From contig SWDT01000099.1 of assembly GCA_009193035.1 (NCBI GenBank), positions 124,001 to 188,000 of the forward strand: a stretch of 64,000 nt of DNA, given 5' to 3'. Source of the stretch: Halicephalobus mephisto. Taxonomy: Eukaryota > Nematoda > Chromadorea > Rhabditida > Panagrolaimidae. This document shows, piece by piece, positions 11,564 through 23,556 of the stretch. The first letter of the stretch is position 1. Every line of letters starts with the position of its first letter. Under the pieces are notes generated by a model that had not been told where the DNA came from, ran no database searches, and saw only the letters and a list, made by a program, of their open reading frames with translations. The translations under genes were made by a program, and so were the position numbers.

Positions 11564-12766
11564 ATGGTTTGCGAGAAATGTGAGTTATTCCCACTGTTTT
11601 TATCACTTATTTATTGTGATTTTCCTCAAAAACAAAATCAATGGTGAAATCTTGGATTTTTAAATAAATTCACATATAAAAAAATTAAATACACAATTAT
11701 TTACGTTTTTATTTACTATAGTTTTTCTTAAAAGTAAATTCGATGATGAAATCTTGAGTTTTTTAAATTTGTTCATATATGAAAATTTTAGGTATCTTAT
11801 TTCTATTTTTCAAACTTGTTCAGATATAAAAAAATTTAAATACACAATTATTTGCGTTTTTATTTACTATAGTTTCTCTTAAAAGTGAATTCGATGATGA
11901 AATCTTGGGTTTTTTAAATTTGTTCATATATGAAAATTTTAGGTATCTTATTCCCATTTTTTAAATTTGTTCAGATATGAAAAATTTAAATACACAATTA
12001 TTTACTATATTTCCTCTTAAAAGTGAATTCGATGATGAAATCTTGGGTTTTTTAAATTTATTCATATATGAAAATTTTAGGTATCTTATTCGCATTTTTC
12101 AAACTTGTTCAAATATGAAAACATCCCTTAATACGCCACTATTTACATTTTCTGTTTATTATTCGTTCACTTAAAAACAAGTTCAATTTCGAAATTTTTG
12201 ATTTAAAAAGATTCATATATGGGAGAATTTTAGGTACATGTTTGAATTTTTAGTTTTTTGAATTCATATATGAAAAACTTTAGGTACATAGTTGTTTGAA
12301 TTTTTAATTTACTGTAATTTTTTAAAACAACTTTAATAATCATATTTTGTGCTTTTTTAAGTAAGTCACATATGGCAAAATTTAAATATTTAATAATTTT
12401 AATTTTTTTAAATTTAAATTTAAAATTTTTTAAAATTCGTATATGAGGAATTTCAGGCACTACGAAACTTTCAAAATTAGCCACTGTCCACTCAGATAAG
12501 TCGAAATCTGGCTCATCCAAAGTCACAAATGAAAATAAATTATTATCTTCTAAACAAAAGTAAGTTTTTATTAAATTTTTTATTTTCAACAAAAATTCAG
12601 ATTCAAACCAACAGTAGGAACTTTCCGAAGATGTAGACTTTGCAAAATGATGGTTCATCACGTTGCTGCTCATTACTGCCAAAATTGCGCTTTTCAAAAA
12701 GGAATATGTGCAATGTGCGGAAGAAAAATCGGTAATACATCCATGACAAGAAACGAATTAGTTTAA
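11564..12766 (+). CDS. CRIPT homologue (cysteine-rich PDZ-binding protein), 94 aa
   Basis: Three exons, 11564-11579, 12457-12559 and 12601-12766, join in phase to a 94-residue protein, close to the usual 101. The first exon is only 16 bases (MVCEKC). The middle gives TKLSKLATVHSDK to NENKLLSSKQK, and the last gives FRRCRLCKMMVHHVAAHYCQ then NCAFQKGICAMCGRK. Four CxxC pairs predict zinc binding. CRIPT was first described as binding the PSD-95 PDZ domain through its C-terminus and is also a small spliceosome-associated protein. The terminal residues here are ELV rather than the vertebrate TSV type, still a possible PDZ ligand (inference). The first intron (877 bases) is filled by a tandem repeat. 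The gene is convergent with WDR-23, leaving 94 bases between stops. Confidence 0.93.
11640..12300 (+). repeat. CRIPT intron 1, tandem repeat of about 145 bp
   Basis: Three to four copies of a unit near 145 bp contain GATGATGAAATCTTGGGTTT, TTCATATATGAAAATTTTAG and GTATCTTATTC. The later copies decay to the TTCATATATG...TTTTAGGTA core. Each copy contains a fair splice-acceptor lookalike (ATTTTAG/GTATC), yet no coding frame is associated. Confidence 0.8.
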
Positions 12767-12860
12767 AATTCCATTATTGATCTCATTTATTTCATACGAG
12801 TAAAAATTACATTTTTTTCAACCCTTTTCCAAACGCACCAATGAAAGTTTTTTAAATTTT

Positions 12861-15800
12861 TCACCGATTATGTCTTCTAAAATGACGATTTCGACGTTCA
12901 ACTTCGATATTTTCTTCTTCCGAATCAGTGACATCTTCAACTCTAAAAAAAATTTAAATTATTTTTTTAAAATTAAAACCAAACTGTGCAATTTTCATTT
13001 CCATTCTTGTTCTCATCATACTGTCAAAGGATTCATTAGGTCCTCTTCTTAAATTTGCATAATTCAAATTTCTACATTCATTATTTTTTTTCTTCTTTTT
13101 TAATACATCATAATTTTTAATAATTGGTTCATCAAATTCATCTGTACTATCCCATTCTTGTGTTACTTGACTTTCAGAATTCAAATCTTTCCCTGTAGGA
13201 CCTCGATGATCATATCTCCAAACGTGCACATTACCATCCCATGAAGAAGTAACTATTTCATTTTCATATGGATGCCAGATTGCGTCTCTTACAACAGATT
13301 TACAATCATTCAATCTTTTGTGAATATTTCCCGTGAAAATATCATATATAACTAATCCACTTCTAGCACAACCAGTGTAAATAAATCTTTTTCCTGTGTG
13401 ATCAGGAGAAAACCTGGCCCTAATCAAAGTATGCAAAACAGAATGTCCTCGTAACGTCATTATAGACGTATCTCCAGGTAAATTCGAAGTTTTAAAATTA
13501 GTAAGTGGAGTATATTGCCATCTATAATCCCACAATTGTGCACTTACTGATTTCCTTGTTGCTTGAATACCTTCTTCTTTTGATGCTAATCTTAAATCCC
13601 ATATTTTAATTGTTTGATCTTTTGAATTTGTCAAAAAATATCTATTATCTTTTCTTGAATCAATAAACGTCACACCATCTCTATGTCCTGCAAAAATTTT
13701 CACAGGTTCTTCATCACCAAAATTTCCCATTGTTCTTCTATCCCACATTTTGATCAATCCATCATCTCCTGAACTTAATATTAAATTATTTCCATCATCT
13801 GCAAAACAAACAGCATTTATATCGTCTTCATGTCCTATTACTTGCATAACACATCTGTCTATTTCTCTCGAATATATATACAATCCACTCGTTGTTCCAG
13901 CAACTATTTCCGTTCCTGTAGCGTTAAATTTAACAGAAAATATTCCAAATCTTTGTTCTTCCGATTCAAGTAGCATTTCTTGCCATCCAGCATGTACATT
14001 TTCAAGATCATATTGATACATAACATTATTCCACGTAGAATAAACAATATACCGCCCGTCATTAGGACTCACATCAACATCCAAAATCGACCATCCAACA
14101 AACGGCACTTCAAGTATTTTCTGTTTTACGTATTTCTTTCTCAGTAATTTCTGTTGATAAATACGAATCCTATTGTCTAAAATTACTCGTTAAAATCCGT
14201 AAAATTAAAGTAATCCAAAACAAAAAAAACCACACTTACCTTGACTCGCAGACAAGATACCCGTACCTGCATTGATGTAACTGACACAAAAAGTTTTCGT
14301 TTGCAATCTTTCGACGATTTTTCTTCGATTTGGAGTCATTCTAGAAAAAATTATAAAAATTTACAAAAATACAAATTCGTAAAATTATAAAATTCTACAA
14401 AATTCCATTAACTTTGTTTAAATTACATAAAAAAGTAAAATTGTATGAAAATTCACAAAATTCAGCGAAAATTCATAAAATAGTTTAAAAAAAACTTACT
14501 GATTCCTAAAAGCGACCATTTGAGGATCATTAATCATACAATTTCCTGATTTTATTGGTTCATAATCGTCTGAATTATAATTTCCTCTTCCTAATCCAAA
14601 TTTAGCATTCCTTATCGTCGTTCTCAATGACGAAGAGCTCGGTTCATGTAATTCATTCTGTTCAACTTGATCTGTTTCAGCAAATTCATCAGAAACCCTT
14701 GGAGTCAACAAATTCCAGTTTAATTCATTCGTCAATCCCGATCTTTTTATGACATCCATTCTGAATTCATTATAGCTCTAAAAAACTTTTAATATATGTA
14801 AATTCCGAATTTTTTATATAAAAAACTTTTCATATATGAATTCCGAATTTTTTATATAAAAAAATTTCCCATATATTAATTCCGAATTTTTTATATAAAA
14901 AAACTTTTCATATATAAATTCCGACCACTTTGGCAAAAAAATTTCTTTCGTACATGAATCTTTGGTTTTTTCTATTAAAAACTTTTTTAATAAGTAAATT
15001 TTTGATTTTTTTCATATAACTTCTGAATTTTTTATATAAAAAAGTTCCTCATATATAAATCTTAATTTTCTATACAAAAAAACTGTTTTTATGAATAAAT
15101 TTCAATTATTAAAACAAAAACTTGTATGAAAAAAGAATTTTTTCAATTTTGTGTATAGAGAATTCTTTCCACATAAATTTCGAATTTTTCTAAATAAAAA
15201 AAGTTTTTCATATATAAATTTTAACTTTTATACAAAACCAAAACTAACCTGCTGACTTTTAGGTTCTGTTTCTGATGGCAACGTCGACACACAATTATTA
15301 AAGTTCCACCTCACATTTCCTCTGTTTCTCGTTGTCATTGGTTCTGGTTCATCGTCACTTTCACTTAGCATATTTAATTCTCTTCCAAATCTAATCTATA
15401 ATTAAAAATACTAAATATAATAAAATCGATCAAAAAACATTCACTTTAGAAAAATTTTTTAGAATCAAACAATAGCACGCGACATAGAAGTACGCATGCA
15501 CATTTTTTTCGATTTTTCTCCGTTCAAAAAATGATGACAATTTTCTACGATGAGCTTCCAGTTTGAAAACACAAACTATGTAAATATTTTTAAAATAATA
15601 ATGTTTTTAAAATAATATTTTTAGGTAATTTGAAATTTTGAAGATATTTGGCAAGTCCAAGTGAACAAGTAGCAAAAAACCAAAACACAATTAATTTTTC
15701 ATATATGCACAAATTCCAATAGTCATCATGCGTAGTATTAAAAATTTAAGAAAATTGGATTAAAGATTTCTAAAATTAATATGTCACGAAGTAATTATAA

Positions 15801-16880
15801 CAATGAGTTATTTTAGAATTTTAGAAATAATTTTAAAAATAAATAATTTCAGGATTTTTGAAATAATTTTAAAAATAAGTTACTTTAAAAACTGTAAAGT
15901 AATTTTAGAAATAAATAACCTTGAAAATTGTAAATTCATTATTAAAATTACATCGTAATTTTTAAAATAACTAGTAATTATTTCGGAAATTAAAGTAATT
16001 TTAAATATAAATAATTTTAATAACGAATTTACAATTTTTTAAGTAACTGTAGTAATTATTTCGGAAATCAAAGTAATTTTAAATATAAATAATTTTAATA
16101 ACGAATTTACAATTTTTAAAATAACTGTAGTAATTATTTTAGAAATTAAAGTAATTTTAAAAATAAATAATTTTAATAATGAATTTATAATTTTTTAAGT
16201 AACTGTAGTAATTATTTCGGAAATTAAAGTAATTTTAAATATAAATAATTTTAATAATGAATTTACAATTTTTTAAGTAACTGTAGTAATTATTTCAGAA
16301 ATTAAAGTAATTTTAAAAATAAATAATTTTAATAATGAATTTATAATTTTTTAAGTAATTGAAGTAATTATTTCAGAAAATAAATAATTTTAATAATGAA
16401 TTTATAATTTTTTAAGTAACTGTAGTAATTATTTTAGAAATTAAAGTAATTTTAAAATAATTCACTATAAAGTTTAAAAAGACTATAGTCAGCCAAAGTC
16501 CAAAAAAACAAACAAACCTGTCCTTGTCGTAGGAGTTCCCTTATGGCTCTGGTAGCTGGGAATGATATTTCAACGTCAGAATCTGATTCTTCGATTCCGC
16601 CTCTGTTATTTCTCAAATTTTCTTCTTGTTCACTTGTACTAGAAAGATAATTTTCCGGTTCTACAGTACCACTTCCGTTTTGTCTTCTTTCCTCCGCAAC
16701 ACGATTCAATTCTTCCAGAAGTCTCTGATGAGCCGCGATAGAAGCCGCTGCAGCGAGTGAGGGCGGGGTTACGGACCCGTCTTCTCCCCCGGCCGACCTA
16801 GAACCGATTCTTCTTTGATTATTCGTCGAAGATGGAGGTGTCGTTGTTTCTGACGATGATCGTGAAATAAATTGACCCAT
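12861..16880 (-). CDS. wdr-23: WDR-23/DCAF11, substrate receptor of CUL4-DDB1 ubiquitin ligase
   Basis: Six exons (16880-16518, 15395-15249, 14777-14500, 14340-14240, 14176-12980, 12940-12861) join in phase to 721 aa. The N-terminus is disordered and Ser/Thr-rich, followed by the family stretch AIRELLRQGQ joined to IRFGREL. Seven or so WD repeats follow from GILSASQ onward, with LPGDTSIMTLRGHSVLHTLI, IKMWDRR and IKIWDLR. The WDxR motifs are the DDB1-contact type. The last exon gives an acidic stretch (VEDVTDSEEEN) and a basic tail (RRNRHFRRHNR). It assumes acceptor TTTTAGAG/TTGAAG. In C. elegans WDR-23 recruits SKN-1 for degradation and so restrains the oxidative stress response. The start at 16880 follows a TTACAG acceptor-like site. 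A second in-frame ATG upstream at 16919 is less likely. Confidence 0.93.
14778..15248 (-). repeat. WDR-23 intron 2, CATATATAAATTCCGAATTTT-type repeat
   Basis: About ten degenerate copies of a unit of 40-48 bp combine an ATTCCGAATTTTTTATAT core with AAAAACTTTTCATATAT. No exon is seen inside. Confidence 0.7.
15396..16517 (-). repeat. WDR-23 intron 1, tandem repeat of about 80 bp
   Basis: From about 15800 to 16450 the intron carries seven or so copies of a unit with AGTAACTGTAGTAATTATTT, then AATTAAAGTAATTTTAAA and AATAATGAATTTATAATTTT. Almost no G or C remains. The left third holds non-repetitive AT-rich sequence. Confidence 0.8.
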
Positions 16881-16976
16881 AAAACAATAAATTTCTGTAA
16901 TTTTGATGACAAATATCAATTAACTACCATTTTTATATTTGTCTAAAAATATTCCATCATTAAAATTTATAAATCA

Positions 16977-17170
16977 TAAAAAAAATAATTTTTTTTTATA
17001 TATCGAAAAAAAATAATTTTTTTTATATATCGAAAAAAAATAATTTTTTTTATATATCGAAGAAAAATAATTTTTTTTATATATCGAAAAAAAATAATTT
17101 TTTTCATATATCGAAGAAAAATAATTTTTTTTATATATCGAAGAAAAATAATTTTTTTTTATATATCGAA
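16977..17170. repeat. Microsatellite-like array, 25-26 bp unit, 8 copies
   Basis: The unit is TATATATCGAAGAAAAATAA followed by T runs. Copies are nearly identical, differing mainly in poly-T length and GAAAAA versus GAAGAA, which suggests recent expansion. It lies about 100-290 bases upstream of the WDR-23 start. Confidence 0.9.
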
Positions 17171-18330
17171 AAAAATCGATGAATTTTTATGGACATTGAT
17201 TTTCGCGATAAAAAGTACCAAAAAAAATCACGTGTTTTTCGTCAGTAATCATAAGACTCAAAGTATGGTCAAAAAATATGTAAAAAAATAAAATTAATCA
17301 TAATTTTAAAAAATCTTTAAAAAATTAAACACGACCAAAAAAACCAAAAAATATAAAAATTATGAAAAACAAAACGGACAAATCTCAGCAGCAAGAACGT
17401 TAAACCAAAATAGGCGGGTTTCAATTTTCGTAAAACCGTAAAAACTGGCACAAAAATTCCCCAACAAACCAAAAAAGAAAAAAATTAAAAACAACAAAAC
17501 GGACAGAATTAGTCAATAAACACATTAAGCCAAAAATAGTCAACATTTAAAGTCATCAAAAATTTTTAATAAAATTTAAAAAAATATTTTATTTTTTTAC
17601 AATTAAAATAAATAACAAAAGTACAATTACACTACAGTGTACATTGAGAGTAAAGAACAAAATTTTTTTAAAAATTAATAACCATTTATTTCGCTGAATA
17701 AAGAAATAACTCATTCCAAATTACAAAGTATACTTAATTCATTTACATATTAAATAAACCACGTTTTTCTTGATATTCCAAAAACCACAAAAATAACACT
17801 TATTAAAAATTATTGAATTTCTAATTTTCACAAAAATCTTAACATTTTTCAATTTAAAATTTAAAAATCCAATTTTCATCAAAAAACTAATCCAAAAAAC
17901 ACCTCATTTATCCCAACTGAATTCACATCAAACTAATCTTTCTTTTTTCTTTTTTTAATGCATTTCATATTTTTCTAATTTTAGATGAAAAAGGTCACCT
18001 TTCAAAAAATGATGATATTTCAATAGGAAATTACAATGCTCACTCTACAAAAACAATGCCTTATTGTAAATAATCTCAGTAACTGTATCATGTTCTTTTG
18101 ATGACTATAACTCTAATCTCATCACAAATCGGGCACAATACTAAAGATCAAAAGTAGAATTCTGACTTGAACAGAAAATGATGACAAAAAAGAATAAACG
18201 TGGTCTTGCTTCTCATAAAATTCTGCCAAAAAACGTAAAAAATCAAATATACAAGAATTACATAATTGCTATTCACTAAGTAAAGACTACGGTATTACAC
18301 GTGCCAATAAAATACAAAAAGCATTAACAA
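17171..18330. other. Intergenic: WDR-23 upstream region and E3 ligase 3' flank
   Basis: No gene seen. It is AT-rich, with short A/C-rich stretches (ACCAAAAAAACCAAAAAATA) around 17.3-17.5 kb. The right part (17.9-18.3 kb) has more balanced composition and is probably the long 3' UTR of the gene transcribed leftwards from 20.1 kb. Confidence 0.5.
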
Positions 18331-20056
18331 TCAATCTAATTCATCCATATCCGCAAAACCACTATTAAAATGAGTTTCTTCTTCTGGAGGAGCAGATGGC
18401 CAAGTCGTGGGATCCACTTGAGCCCGACACACAGGGCAAGTTCTACGAGTTCGAAGCCATGGGATAAGGCAAGCTTTATGAAAAATATGTTTACATCCAA
18501 GTTCCGCGACATCTTCATTCAACTTCAACGTTTCCATGCAAGTCACACATTGAGCTTCATTATCAACATGGTTCTGAGAAACTTTAGTCATTGGCAACCG
18601 TCGTAAATCATCTTCATTGATTCCAACCACCGGTCTCCCACCCATACCATTAAAAAGTTGGTTCAGGATATTCTCAATATTAGGGTCATTATTAGCAGTA
18701 AATTCATTTCCATTAAACTGAATATGAATTTCAGCTCCTCGTGCCAACCAATTCTGAAGTAGTTGCAGCCAATTAACCCTTCCTCTCTGCCTTTCATCCG
18801 CATCCCCCTGTTCTTGCTGATTATCCCCTGCGGGTTGAGGAGAATCGCCCAATATATCAAGCAAATCCTCCAACAAATTAAATTCTCTTCCAGGTTCTTG
18901 TTGCTCCTGATTCGGGTTCGTATTTTGTCCACCCTGTTGATTTGCCTGTCCCGGTTGTGGCTGTTGAGTGGGGTTCATCATGGATTGCAACACGATATGC
19001 ATAATCTGACCGATATTTTGCGGAGCGTTTCCTCCAGCTGGTTGTTGATTTTCCCCTGGAGGATGTTGTCCCTCCTGATTTGGATCCACATTTTGCCCAT
19101 CTCTCTGTTGTGCCGTTTGTTGTCGAGTAGGATCCATTATAAACTGGAAAACCGTATTTAGTGCCTGAGGAACATTTACTGGCGTATTTCCATCCCCTTG
19201 TTGATTTTCACCACTAGGTTGTCCTTCTTGATTCCTGTCTGCATTCTGTTCACCTCTTTGTTGTGCATTCTGAGACCCCTGTTGAGCAGCATTAAATATA
19301 TTCTGTACAAAAGCATGCAACAATGGATCCATATTTGGAGTATTTCCCCTTGGTGGTTGTTGATTTCCATCAGCCGGTTGTGGATTTCCAGATGGTGGTT
19401 GTTCATTGGAACTAGCAGTGCCTTCAGGACCATTATTCCTTTGGGTTTGCATCAGTGGGCGGAAAAGGTTTGTTAGTATAGCACCCAATCCACCCATCGC
19501 ACCATTCGGTTGTGGCTGACCCTCCGGGGGTTGAGGTGGCGGTGGTGGGGGTCTTGGTGGAGGAAATTGAAATGGATGTACACCAGTGCGGAAACTAACA
19601 CGAATGGCACGCGGCATTTGGCCTGCAGTCTGAGAGGTACCATCTGTTGGGAACGTATTACTTCCATCAGAACTTTGAGAACCACCTTCTGGAAACCTAT
19701 TCTGCGTTGGATCAGGATTCTGAGGGGCATTGTTTCCGCCAGCAACACCCTGTCCTTGCCCAGGAAGCTGAGAAATGTGCATGGTCCTAATTACATTCAT
19801 GGGATGAAACAATGGGGGGGCTGGAACTCCATGAACACGTATCCTTGGGGCTGCATTCGGTGGTGGCTGAAGAGTTGGAACAGGGCCAGGAACTAGTTGG
19901 ATGAATCCTTCATGACAGTAATTACAAAGGAAGGACTAAAAACATCCATTACTCTTGATTGCAACAAAATCGACTTACTGAATCAACCTCAGAGATGGAA
20001 AGATCGCGATTACACCGGAAACAAAAGTAATGATTTGCAGACTGAGGATCCGACAT
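18331..20056 (-). CDS. RNF126/RNF115-type RING-H2 E3 ubiquitin ligase with an expanded Q/N/P/G-rich middle
   Basis: Exons 20056-19979 and 19935-18331 join in phase to 560 aa. The N-terminus is the zinc ribbon of this family (C12, C15, C30, C33 in YFCFRCN and FLCNYCHEGF), used by RNF126 to bind BAG6. The RING-H2 near residues 489-529 has CVTC, GCKHIFHKAC and CPVC in the right order, followed by an acidic tail. RNF126 ubiquitinates mislocalised hydrophobic proteins handed over by BAG6. The protein is far longer than the 311-residue human one because residues 70-400 are a low-complexity Q/N/G/P-rich segment with repeats such as GENQQ and NPNQE. The start follows a TTGCATTGCAG/AATA acceptor, which lies only 126 bases after the NOB1 stop and suggests operon trans-splicing. 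Confidence 0.93.
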
Positions 20057-20182
20057 TATTCTGCAATGCAAAGCTAGAATTAGAAGATATTTTTAAAAAA
20101 TAATAATGGCACTCAAACCGATCGAGTTCAAAAACCACTAACAGTAAACTTTATAAAAATCAACAATAATATTTGCTCTCCC
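20057..20182 (-). promoter_or_regulatory. Probable operon intercistronic region (NOB1 to RNF126-like)
   Basis: The NOB1 stop and the RNF126-like ATG are 126 bases apart on the same strand, the spacing typical of Caenorhabditis operons. A T-rich tract ends in an acceptor (TTTGCATTGCAG) four bases before the ATG, as expected for SL2-type trans-splicing. The spacing and acceptor are seen directly; the operon is inferred. Confidence 0.6.
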
Positions 20183-21861
20183 CTAAGACTTTTTCTTCTT
20201 CGGATGCTTCTTCCTCACAACATTGGGATTTTTGGGTAATTGATGACCAAAGTTCCGAAGACCTAACATGGCAGCACGTGAAGTTACATCATTCAATGCA
20301 AACGGTCCGGCCTTGACTGGGTCCTGAAGTAAATTTCATGATAAAAATCACAAAAAGCAAAGTCAATTTCGTGTAGCAATCAATTGTGATTGGCAGCTCA
20401 TACAAACAAGCAGCCAAATGAACAATTAAGATGCATTACTTTGGCGTGCATATGACACCCAAGAGGTCAAATTAACCATCTCAGGCTCTTAAACACGCGG
20501 ATGAATTTAAAAATCTGTCAATGAGCGTTACGAAAAGTTATGACTTATTTCTCATCAACAGTCTATCTCGTGATGTTTGAGAAAACAAACCTCGTGCATT
20601 TTGGCCATTCTGTTCATCGGTAGCTGCTGATCCTCCATATATAGAATGTCATTGCCGTGTTTTCCGCCTTTCGGCATCGGCATGTTGAACTTGTAGCCAC
20701 GTTTGACTCGTTCTCGCTCCCAGTTGATGTGAATCCGTTGAACACCATATTTGTCTACCGAAACTCCGACTTTGTGGAGACTCTGGTGACCACAACTAGG
20801 ACAGAAAATTTTGGTAACAATCGGCGTGGTTTTCTTACAGATCCTGTAAAAAGATCAAGTTAACCAAATTGAAGAAACACAAGAACCAACCTGCATCTTA
20901 GAATATATGACCGCAGTCGGTTCACTTTAATTCCATCAATACTGCAAATATTCAGTTTCATGTGCAGCAGAACGTTTTGAAGAGCGAAATCAGTTGTCAG
21001 ACAAGCGACTTCCATCTTTGCTTCACTTGGATTCACCGGTGCCTCCATTCTCGCGACCACTTCTTGAATATTAGATTCGTCGATCCATTCGCCAAACCCT
21101 GACCGCTTCTTTCCGGTGTGATCTGGTTCTTCTTCCGATCCTTCATCTGCAGATACTGGTTCTTCTTCGTTATCAGAATTCGTCTGTTCATCAACATCCT
21201 TGGTTGTCTCGTCATTATCAGCATCCGAGTCTTGAGTACTCTCAGTAAGTTGATTGGATTCATTGTTAGTACCGTTCTTCTGCAAGGCGGGTTCTTCACC
21301 AATATCCAGCCGCTTCAATGCTTCTGACATCTCACTTTCAGCAACTTCTTTCTTCTCTTGATTCGCAGCATTTTCTTCTATGGCCTTCCGTTTCAACTCC
21401 CGCACGTCTTCCCAAATTGGAGGTTTTGGTTGAACATCAAAAACAACAGATTCCCGTCCACAATGCTCGATATGAAGATCTAACGTTAAAGCAATAACTT
21501 TCAAATCAACAAATGACAAACTAGCGTAATCACCGGTCTTCTTACTAACGTCAATTACTGAAACGGAATGATTGCTAAACTGCAAAAAAAGAACAAAACT
21601 CACCGGCTTTGATCGATTCATTCGTCGGCTCTCTTATAATTAACTCGAACGGAAGCGCTTTGATCCTTTGTCGCGTTTCCCTGTCCTTAACTTCCTTTAT
21701 AACGGAATCCAATGTGTACACTTTCGAGCCAATGTCCTGAAAATGGCTTTACAAGCAAAATCCATATATGGACAAGAATATACAATTAGCGGTGCATTCT
21801 TGATGAATCCTCCGGTGTCAACAACTAAGTGGTGCACGTTCACCTCCTCTGGAGCGCGCAT
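20183..21861 (-). CDS. NOB1, PIN-domain endonuclease of 20S pre-rRNA (site D)
   Basis: Exons 21861-21784, 21736-21604, 21557-20891, 20843-20591 and 20323-20183 join in phase to 423 aa. NOB1 cuts 20S pre-rRNA to mature 18S rRNA in the cytoplasm. The PIN domain reads HHLVVDTGGFIKNAPLI, DIGSKVYTLDSVIKEVKD and IDVSKKTGDYASLSFVDLKV, with the expected acidic residues. A long acidic Ser/Glu/Asp-rich linker follows, then FGEWIDESN, and a zinc ribbon (RCRICKK ... CPSCGHQ). The C-terminus is KHPKKKKS. The third exon uses acceptor GTTTCAG/TAATTG; the nearer TTTGCAG acceptor would break the frame. The C. elegans name nob-1 belongs to an unrelated homeobox gene, so no worm symbol is given. It is probably the first gene of an operon with the E3 ligase, and divergent from NAA60. 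Confidence 0.95.
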
Positions 21862-22179
21862 GGTTACCTAAAACACACTCTGTAAGATGCAATTTACCAC
21901 GTCAAATAAAAAATAATGAAATCGAAAACGAATGAATAACACGAATGACGAAAGTAGGAGAGCGTACGAAACGAACGCGACTCGAGTTTTCTTTTCGTGG
22001 TGGGAAAAACCCTATTATTATGGAAAAGCTGACAATTGGATTCGGCGGTAACTTTCGCAATTTTCCGTATTTAGCTGAATTTTTTCTTTTTCGATTAGTA
22101 TTTGATTATTTTTCGTTTTTCAAACTTTTGCATTACTACCAAAGATGGAAAATTGATGTAGACCTTGGTTGAAAAGATT
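21862..22179. promoter_or_regulatory. Bidirectional promoter region (NOB1 / NAA60)
   Basis: These 318 bases lie between divergent starts and must serve both genes. A GC-richer patch near 21945-22010 with CGTACGAAACGAACGCGACTC stands out, as does GGATTCGGCGGTAACTTTCG. No TATA box is assigned. Regulatory function is inferred from position only. Confidence 0.5.
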
Positions 22180-23275
22180 ATGCTGCGGAATTGCCAGGGT
22201 TCGGCGCCTGACGATGAGCTATCCCAGATCGTCGTTGTCTCCAGCGATTCCAGTTCCAGTATTTCCTCTACTTCTGTATTGCTTCCTGAACTCAGATGTC
22301 CTGATGACAGTGTAGGATGGAAATTAGATGTATTAAGGCCTAAAGATTTGATTTCATTCAAGAGGATTTGTCGAGATTCGTTTCCTTTGGATTACCCAGA
22401 CAGTTGGTTCGACGAAGTCGTCGCTGGTAAATTCATTGCATTTGGGGTTTTTCACGGAGAAGTTTTGACTTCTTTGCTGGTAGCCGAGATTACGAGATTA
22501 TCCGACTGTGATCGAGAAGTAAGTTATTTTTTGAAATTCGATATATGGATTTCAGGACCACAATTTGCAAAAAATAATATGTGAATTTTCGGGCTGGGAT
22601 TTTCAGTAATTGATATGAGTTCTAGAGTCAAAATTCATTGGGATTAATATATGAGTTTTCGGAACTAAGGTTTATAGAGACTAGTGTGCAAATTTTAGGC
22701 CAAAAGCTATAGAAGTTGATATATGAAATTCAGCCCGGAATTTACGAGAGTTGATATATGAAATTCAGCCAGGAATTTACGGGAATCGATCTACGAGTGT
22801 TTAGGACTGTTTATAGGGATTGATATGTGGGTTTCAGGACCAAGACTTGGATTCCGACCCTGACACCCTTGCTTGCTACATCTTGTCTCTCGCGGTTAGT
22901 GCAGAGTACAGAAGACGAGGAATTGCTTCGGTTTTAATCAACCACCTGTTGAAGAATTACGTCTACGCTCCACCTTTCCCGAAACTCGTGTTTCTCCACG
23001 TTTTACACAGCAACTTCGGGGCCATCAGTTTTTACAAAAAGTCCGGGTTTCGTCATCACGCAACTCTACAGTAAGTTTCGTAATCCTTAACTTTGGTTAA
23101 TTTATGATTTTACAGAAATTACTACGTAATCAACAATGTGTATCAGGCCGGTTGTACATACGTCCTAAGAACCAACAGATCGTCGGCTCCGCGATCCGTT
23201 AGAGAATTTTTCAGCTTTTTGTTGGCGCTTATTTGCAAGCCTTTCCGTGCCTTGTTCAGGTCCAAACTTTTCTAA
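22180..23275 (+). CDS. NAA60-type N-alpha-acetyltransferase, 243 aa
   Basis: Exons 22180-22518, 22838-23070 and 23116-23275 join in phase to 243 aa, matching human NAA60 (242). The family acetylates N-termini of transmembrane proteins from the cytosolic face of the Golgi. The GNAT fold is visible: [20 protein letters not shown] then PDSWFDEVV, the CoA loop [17 protein letters not shown], and [20 protein letters not shown]. The C-terminus, [19 protein letters not shown], is the amphipathic Golgi-anchoring helix typical of NAA60 and absent from NAA50. The first 45 residues are a Ser/Asp-rich extension. The start was chosen at the first in-frame ATG, because the frame is also open upstream without ATG. 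An AATAAA lies at about 23362. Confidence 0.95.
22519..22837 (+). repeat. NAA60 intron 1 with degenerate 45 bp repeat and a decoy acceptor
   Basis: Five to six degenerate copies contain GATATATGAAATTCAGCC or GATATATGAGTTTTCGG. The true acceptor GGGTTTCAG/GACCAAG has a near-copy at 22550 (GGATTTCAG/GACCACA), so the repeat itself carries acceptor-like sites. The downstream site is required by the conserved protein. Confidence 0.7.
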
Positions 23276-23556
23276 CTGTCAGATTTGTAGTACTAGTCCT
23301 GGCGAGTTGTGCTTTCAGATTGAGTTCGAGATTGCTCCAGATATCTTAAATGTTCAAATTAAATAAAAGTACGATACTTTCCTCTAAATGAATGATTACT
23401 ATCGAATTTGGATGATATTGGTTGAAAAAACCATTTTATATTTTAAATGTTTTTATTTTTGAAATTTTAAATATTTTAAAAGTTATGGATTATTTAGAAC
23501 GAGAGCTCGATTTGCTTGAATGTGCTTTTCTGAAAGTTTCTTAATCAATCCTTAAG

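Noticed and set aside
22550..22580. Alternative acceptor GGATTTCAG/GACCACA for NAA60 exon 2
   Set aside because: Using it leads to a stop within a dozen codons; the site at 22837 restores the conserved GNAT sequence.
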